Below are positions 6,950-13,258 of a DNA stretch of 13,258 nucleotides, one piece after another. How positions within the stretch are numbered: the stretch's first letter is position 1; each line of letters begins with the position of its first letter. Both the position numbers and the translations under genes were made by a program. Location of the stretch: positions 1 to 13,258 of the forward strand of contig ONVJ01000244.1 of NCBI GenBank assembly GCA_900321265.1. The letters are read 5' to 3'. Source of the stretch: an uncultured Eubacteriales bacterium. GTDB lineage: Bacteria > Bacillota > Clostridia > Oscillospirales > CAG-272. Below the pieces are notes generated by a model, which saw nothing but the letters and a program-made list of their open reading frames with translations, did no database searches and was not told the DNA's origin.

Positions 6950-7033
6950 ATGAGTTTTAAGAGATCCGGCATAAACCGTTTTTTTCATATACTGGCTGTC
7001 GGTTGTGTCGCCTTTTCGCCCGCAGGATGTTGA
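6950..7033 (+). other. Tiny ORF resembling a bare lipoprotein signal peptide
   Basis: 27 codons from ATG 6950 to TGA 7031-7033. The product has a basic N-region (KRSGINR), a hydrophobic core (FFHILAVGCVAF) and ends in SPAGC, so the stop follows directly on a lipobox-type Cys. The only ribosome site is a weak GAGAG six bases ahead. The stop overlaps the -35 box of the ligA promoter. It could be the remnant of a lost lipoprotein gene, a short lipopeptide gene, or chance. Confidence 0.25.
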
Positions 7034-7058
7034 TTTTTCCTCTAAAAAATGATATAAT
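7030..7058 (+). promoter_or_regulatory. Sigma-A promoter of the ligA-rsmI-asd-GDPD operon
   Basis: TTGATT (7030-7035), a 17-base spacer and TATAAT (7053-7058), with TG one base before the -10 (extended -10). Transcription should begin near 7065, giving a leader of about 47 bases to the preferred ligA start at 7112. The box sequences and spacer composition closely match the promoter at 5675-5703 on the other strand. Confidence 0.85.
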
Positions 7059-7060
7059 AA

Positions 7061-10019
<2,959 letters not shown>

Positions 10020-10038
10020 TCCCCAAAGGAGAAAAGAT

Positions 10039-11121
10039 ATGGAATTCAAAAAGAAAAGATGCTGCGTCATCGGCGCCACCGGAATGGTCGGCCAGCGCCT
10101 TCTTCTGCTGCTTGACGGACACCCCTATTTCGAGGTGACCGCGCTTGCCGCCTCGGCGAGATCTGCAGGTCAGAAATACTCCGACGCAATAGGCGGCAGA
10201 TGGAAACTGAAAACTCCTATGCCTGAGCGCTACGCGGAAATGACCGTCATGGACGCCGCCTTCCCCGAGAAGATCGCCCCGCTCTGCGACTTCGTCTTCT
10301 GCGCCGTCAATCTCGGCAAGGAGGAGGTGAAGGCGATGGAGGAGGCCTTCGCGAAATGCGAGCTCCCCGTCATCTCAAACAACTCCGCCAACCGCTGGAC
10401 TCCCGACGTCCCGATGATCATCCCCGAGATCAACCCCGGACACCTTGAGGCAGTCGCCTTCCAGAAAAAGCGTCTGGGCACCCGCCGCGGATTCATCGTG
10501 ACCAAGCCGAACTGCTCGATACAGTCCTACGTCCCGATGCTCACCCCTCTGCTCGGATTCGGCATCAAGGAGGTCGTCGCTACCACCTACCAGGCGATCT
10601 CTGGCGCCGGGAAGACATTCAGGGAGTGGCCTGAGATGACAGATAACGTCATACCCTACATCGGCGGCGAGGAGGAAAAGAGCGAACAGGAGCCCCTGCG
10701 CATCTGGGGCCGCGTCGAGAACGGACAGATCGTCAAGGCGGACGCGCCGCTGATCACCACCCAGTGCATAAGGGTCCCGGTCACCGACGGACACACCGCC
10801 GCGGTCTTCGTAAAGTTTGAGAAGCGCCCCGAAAAAGAGGAGATACTGAAGCTCTGGAGAGACTTCCGCGGCATCCCGCAGAAGCTCGACCTGCCTCACG
10901 CCCCGAAGCAGTTCATAACCTATTTTGACGAGAACGACCGCCCGCAGTGCGGCGTCGACCGCGAGATATACGGCGGAATGGGGATCACCGCCGGAAGGCT
11001 TCGCGAGGACCCCCTCTTCGACTACAAGTTCGTCGGTCTTTCACACAACACCCTGAGGGGCGCCGCGGGAGGGTCGGTCCTCACCGCCGAGCTTCTCTTC
11101 AGACTCGGCCTCCTCGGCTGA
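10039..11121 (+). CDS. asd: Aspartate-semialdehyde dehydrogenase
   Basis: Reduces aspartyl phosphate to aspartate semialdehyde with NADPH, the branch point to lysine/diaminopimelate, threonine and methionine; in Clostridia it also feeds peptidoglycan synthesis. 360 residues from ATG 10039. The Rossmann motif GATGMVGQ is at 12-19, the phosphate-site segment NNSANRW at 114-120, catalytic Cys159 in KPNCSIQS, and the likely base His252 in TDGHTAA. The sequence resembles the archaeal/fungal type of the enzyme rather than the classical E. coli type. ATG 10039 is preferred over an in-frame ATG at 10006 because AAAGGAG lies 7 bases ahead and the earlier start would sit inside rsmI. dapA and dapB do not flank it; it lies between rsmI and a phosphodiesterase gene. 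Confidence 0.95.
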   Translation: MEFKKKRCCVIGATGMVGQRLLLLLDGHPYFEVTALAASARSAGQKYSDAIGGRWKLKTPMPERYAEMTVMDAAFPEKIAPLCDFVFCAVNLGKEEVKAMEEAFAKCELPVISNNSANRWTPDVPMIIPEINPGHLEAVAFQKKRLGTRRGFIVTKPNCSIQSYVPMLTPLLGFGIKEVVATTYQAISGAGKTFREWPEMTDNVIPYIGGEEEKSEQEPLRIWGRVENGQIVKADAPLITTQCIRVPVTDGHTAAVFVKFEKRPEKEEILKLWRDFRGIPQKLDLPHAPKQFITYFDENDRPQCGVDREIYGGMGITAGRLREDPLFDYKFVGLSHNTLRGAAGGSVLTAELLFRLGLLG

Positions 11122-11159
11122 AAAAACACAAGCCGCTCGTCGCGGCAGGGAGAAGGAAA

Positions 11160-12005
11160 ATGAACAAATTCATCGAATGGATAAACTCCGGGAAGATAAT
11201 GATGGCCGCCCACCGCGGCGACAAGGACTGCCGCCCCGAAAACACCATGCCCGCCTTCGAGCACGCGATCGAGCTCCGCTCGGACGGCATCGAGACCGAC
11301 ATCCACCAGACGAAGGACGGCGTCCTCGTCATGATGCACGACCACGACGTCGACCGCACGACGAACGGCAGCGGGCGGGTATGCGAAATGACGCTGTCTG
11401 AGATCAGGAAGCTCGACGCCGGAATAAAGAAGGGCGAGGCATACCGCGGGACGCTTGTCCCGACATTCGAGGAATTTCTCGACCTTACCGAGCCCTACCC
11501 CGATCTTCTGCTCAACCTCGAGATCAAGGACTACCCGGGAGTCGAGGGCGACGTCTGCTACTCGACCGCCGACAAGGTCATCGAGGCCGTCGAGCGCCGC
11601 GGGATGGGCGACAGGATCATGTTCAACTGCTTCTCATGGCAGGTGCTGAAATACGTCCACGAAAAATACGGCGACAGATACCCGCTGCACGGCTTCTATC
11701 CGCCCTTCCTCATGCAGAATCCCGCGGAGAATGTCTACCCCTATCTCACCTACGTCTGCCTCTTCAACTGCGTCCTGACGCCCGACGGCCGCGCCGACTG
11801 GTCGCCGAGGAAGACCCGCGAGCTCTGCTCTCCCGAGCAGTTCGACGAGGTGAAGAACAAACTCGGCTGCGAGCCCTGCGTATGCTTCGCTAAGGACACG
11901 CCCGAGCTGATGAAGGCCGCCGTCGATCTCGGCGCCACGATGTTCACCTGCAACAACCCCGAACGCGCCATCGCGATACTGAAGGATCTGGGACTCAGAG
12001 ACTGA
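11160..12005 (+). CDS. Glycerophosphodiester phosphodiesterase family protein (cytosolic)
   Basis: 281-residue GDPD-family TIM-barrel enzyme, expected to hydrolyse glycerophosphodiesters from lipid turnover to glycerol-3-phosphate and an alcohol. Motifs: AHRGDKDCRPENTMPAF (17-33) with His18, Arg19 and Glu27-Asn28; the acidic pair in GIETDIHQTKDG (Glu45, Asp47); and the second His in VMMHDHDVDRTTNG (His60). LLNLEIKDYP carries the third metal-site Glu region. No signal peptide or membrane helix is seen, so it should act in the cytoplasm. The frame is open upstream into asd, but ATG 11160 is the start: GGGAGAAGGA lies directly ahead and it begins 38 bases after the asd stop, close to the family N-terminus. 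It is the last gene of the operon, with the terminator 12 bases beyond. The exact substrate is unknown. Confidence 0.93.
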   Translation: MNKFIEWINSGKIMMAAHRGDKDCRPENTMPAFEHAIELRSDGIETDIHQTKDGVLVMMHDHDVDRTTNGSGRVCEMTLSEIRKLDAGIKKGEAYRGTLVPTFEEFLDLTEPYPDLLLNLEIKDYPGVEGDVCYSTADKVIEAVERRGMGDRIMFNCFSWQVLKYVHEKYGDRYPLHGFYPPFLMQNPAENVYPYLTYVCLFNCVLTPDGRADWSPRKTRELCSPEQFDEVKNKLGCEPCVCFAKDTPELMKAAVDLGATMFTCNNPERAIAILKDLGLRD

Positions 12006-12016
12006 AAAATGGCAGC

Positions 12017-12050
12017 AGGCCGCCCGTTGCCCGGGCGGCCTCTCTTTTTT
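12017..12050 (+). terminator. Intrinsic terminator, shared by convergent genes
   Basis: Perfect 10-bp GC-rich stem AGGCCGCCCG (12017-12026) with CGGGCGGCCT (12032-12041), 5-base loop, then CTCTTTTTT. It ends the ligA-to-GDPD operon. The LRR gene on the minus strand stops 2 bases beyond it, and on that strand the stem is followed after six bases by TTTTT, so it probably serves both directions. Confidence 0.92.
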
Positions 12051-12051
12051 G

Positions 12052-13258
12052 TTACCGCTTGTTCTTTGATACAGTTCTTTTTCTTATTAGAATGCACGCC
12101 CCGAGCAATGACAGAACAGAAACAGCAGCCACCCATATGACGCCGCTGTCGCCGGTTCCCGGGGATTGCAGCCATCCTCTTTCTTTCATTATTTCCTGAA
12201 CAATGCTCAAAGTATCGTTAGCATCATATCCCCCCCGGGGATCAGTGACTTCCCAGTTGATATCTCCGTCTGTGCAATGTACGATTGCTCCTCCGATATG
12301 GTTAAACGCATCTATTCTTATATGATTGAAAGCGTTGCTCATTGTCCCGTTATAGTATATCTCTGTCGGTTTCATACAGCTTCCTTGGAAATAGGTGTTC
12401 TCCTCCAGATAGATCACGTCGGGATCATACTCTAATGTACCAAGAGAAAAAAGAATAATATTTGACGGCACCTTCATTGTCCTGAAATTGCCGGCGCATA
12501 GCTTCCATGGGGTTATTGATCCGTCATTCTCAATAAATCCTATTTCTTTATCTTCAGGGATCCTGTCGACGTCACATCCCATCAATTCAATAAAATGCCG
12601 GTTCTTTATCAGACAGTTGTCTTTTGCGGAATAGACCGGATTTGCCGGATCCACATATATTTCTGCAAGTTTGGAGGATTTTGAGAGCGAAGACAAATGG
12701 ATATCTTTCACGCTTTTCGATATCTCGATTCTCTCCAGCGCAGGGCACGTAATCCAAGATATATATACGACACCGTCGGGAATCACAAGCTTTCTGAGCG
12801 AATCGCATCCATCAAGACCGATACACAGCTCGCCTCTCTTGAGCGTTGTCGGAAGGCGCAGATCTGTCAGCTTCGGACAGTATGTAAATGCTGAATCACC
12901 TATCTCTTTCACACCGTCTTCTATATACACTTCCTTTAAACTACTGCATTCATAAAAAGCTGAGCCCTCCAATCCGGTCACAAATGACGGGATCCGAACT
13001 TTTTCAAGCGAATCGCATCCGCGGAAAGCTTCTTCACGGATCAGCAGATTTTTGATGTCTGCTCCGGTCCTCCTCTCAAATTCAATCCCCTTAAGATTTT
13101 TGCACCCGGCGAAAGCCTTGTCCCCGATTTCGGTCACGCTGGCCGGTATGAATACCTTTTCTATCGTATTGCAGTCTTCATATAATCCTTCCATAATTAC
13201 ATCTGTTCCCGGCGCAAAATTAACCACCACCGGCCCGTTAAGCTGTATTGCTGAAGGC
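12052..13258 (-). CDS. BspA-type leucine-rich repeat surface protein, 5' end cut by window edge
   Basis: The 3' part of a gene whose frame stays open to the window end, so the true start and any signal peptide lie outside; about 400 residues are visible. The N-terminal half carries several LRR_5/BspA-like repeats of the form IPxSVTxIGxxAFxxCxxLxxV, for example FIPASVTEIGDKAFAGCKNL and VKEIGDSAFTYCPKLTDL. Such proteins bind host or bacterial surfaces in gut Firmicutes. A less regular region follows, and the C-terminus has SPGTG (12151-12165), a 19-residue hydrophobic segment and a basic tail RKRTVSKNKR. That is the layout of a sortase signal, with Ser in place of the Leu of LPXTG; the SPXTG form is known for clostridial class B sortases. 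Base composition is lower in GC than the adjacent operon. A GTG at 13230 is in frame but falls inside the repeat region and is not the start. Confidence 0.88.
   Translation of the reverse strand, partial: PSAIQLNGPVVVNFAPGTDVIMEGLYEDCNTIEKVFIPASVTEIGDKAFAGCKNLKGIEFERRTGADIKNLLIREEAFRGCDSLEKVRIPSFVTGLEGSAFYECSSLKEVYIEDGVKEIGDSAFTYCPKLTDLRLPTTLKRGELCIGLDGCDSLRKLVIPDGVVYISWITCPALERIEISKSVKDIHLSSLSKSSKLAEIYVDPANPVYSAKDNCLIKNRHFIELMGCDVDRIPEDKEIGFIENDGSITPWKLCAGNFRTMKVPSNIILFSLGTLEYDPDVIYLEENTYFQGSCMKPTEIYYNGTMSNAFNHIRIDAFNHIGGAIVHCTDGDINWEVTDPRGGYDANDTLSIVQEIMKERGWLQSPGTGDSGVIWVAAVSVLSLLGACILIRKRTVSKNKR

Noticed and set aside
6964..6987. CGG/CCG followed by seven T as a plus-strand terminator
   Set aside because: The possible stem is only three base pairs, too weak to call, and there is no gene before it to terminate.
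10947..11159. N-terminal extension of the GDPD frame back into asd
   Set aside because: The frame is open but Arg/Pro-rich and out of frame with asd; the ribosome site GGGAGAAGGA and ATG 11160 fit the family N-terminus.
12190..12260. Asp/Asn-rich stretch before the LRR protein anchor as a dockerin
   Set aside because: Only one vaguely calcium-loop-like segment is present and it lacks the duplicated dockerin pattern.

Overview
The window comes from a GC-rich member of the Clostridia, most likely a gut-type Oscillospirales or Ruminococcaceae relative. This rests on the clostridial style of the HtpG, the NAD+-dependent LigA, the family-1 solute-binding lipoprotein, the BspA-type leucine-rich repeat surface protein with an SPXTG-like anchor, strong AGGAGG-type ribosome sites, and consensus sigma-A promoters. 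Species cannot be fixed from the sequence alone.

Layout. (1) Bases 1-5628, all minus strand: a run read as solute-binding lipoprotein -> MoxR AAA+ ATPase -> DUF58 protein -> HtpG (cut off by the window start). Gaps are 7, 2 and 39 bases with no visible internal terminator. One near-perfect sigma-A promoter with extended -10 sits at 5675-5703, so the four genes probably form one transcription unit. (2) Bases 5640-7084: an AT-rich island in otherwise GC-rich DNA. It holds a small lipoprotein gene of unknown function (minus), a hairpin terminator, and a divergent intergenic region with a promoter on each strand. The lipoprotein has an unusually long (~200 base) 5' leader with possible leader peptides and complementary segments that could form a pseudoknot. 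The plus strand of the same gap holds a tiny ORF that reads as a bare lipoprotein signal peptide. (3) Bases 7030-12050, plus strand: ligA - rsmI - asd - GDPD-family phosphodiesterase, closely spaced behind a strong promoter and closed by a strong intrinsic terminator. (4) Bases 12052-13258, minus: the 3' part of a BspA-like LRR surface protein gene, convergent with the plus-strand operon and apparently sharing its terminator.

How the genes work together. The plus operon is housekeeping (DNA ligation, 16S rRNA methylation, aspartate-family amino acid and peptidoglycan precursor synthesis, glycerophosphodiester cleavage). The minus operon pairs a classic MoxR-DUF58 module, thought to assist folding or assembly of partner proteins, with the general chaperone HtpG and with an orphan solute-binding lipoprotein lacking transporter permeases. 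I see no CRISPR array, phage, IS element, tRNA or rRNA. No clearly new system is demonstrated. The best candidates for something undescribed are the leader of the lipoprotein at 5816-6583, the lone signal-peptide ORF at 6950-7033, and the orphan lipoprotein/MoxR/DUF58/HtpG linkage.
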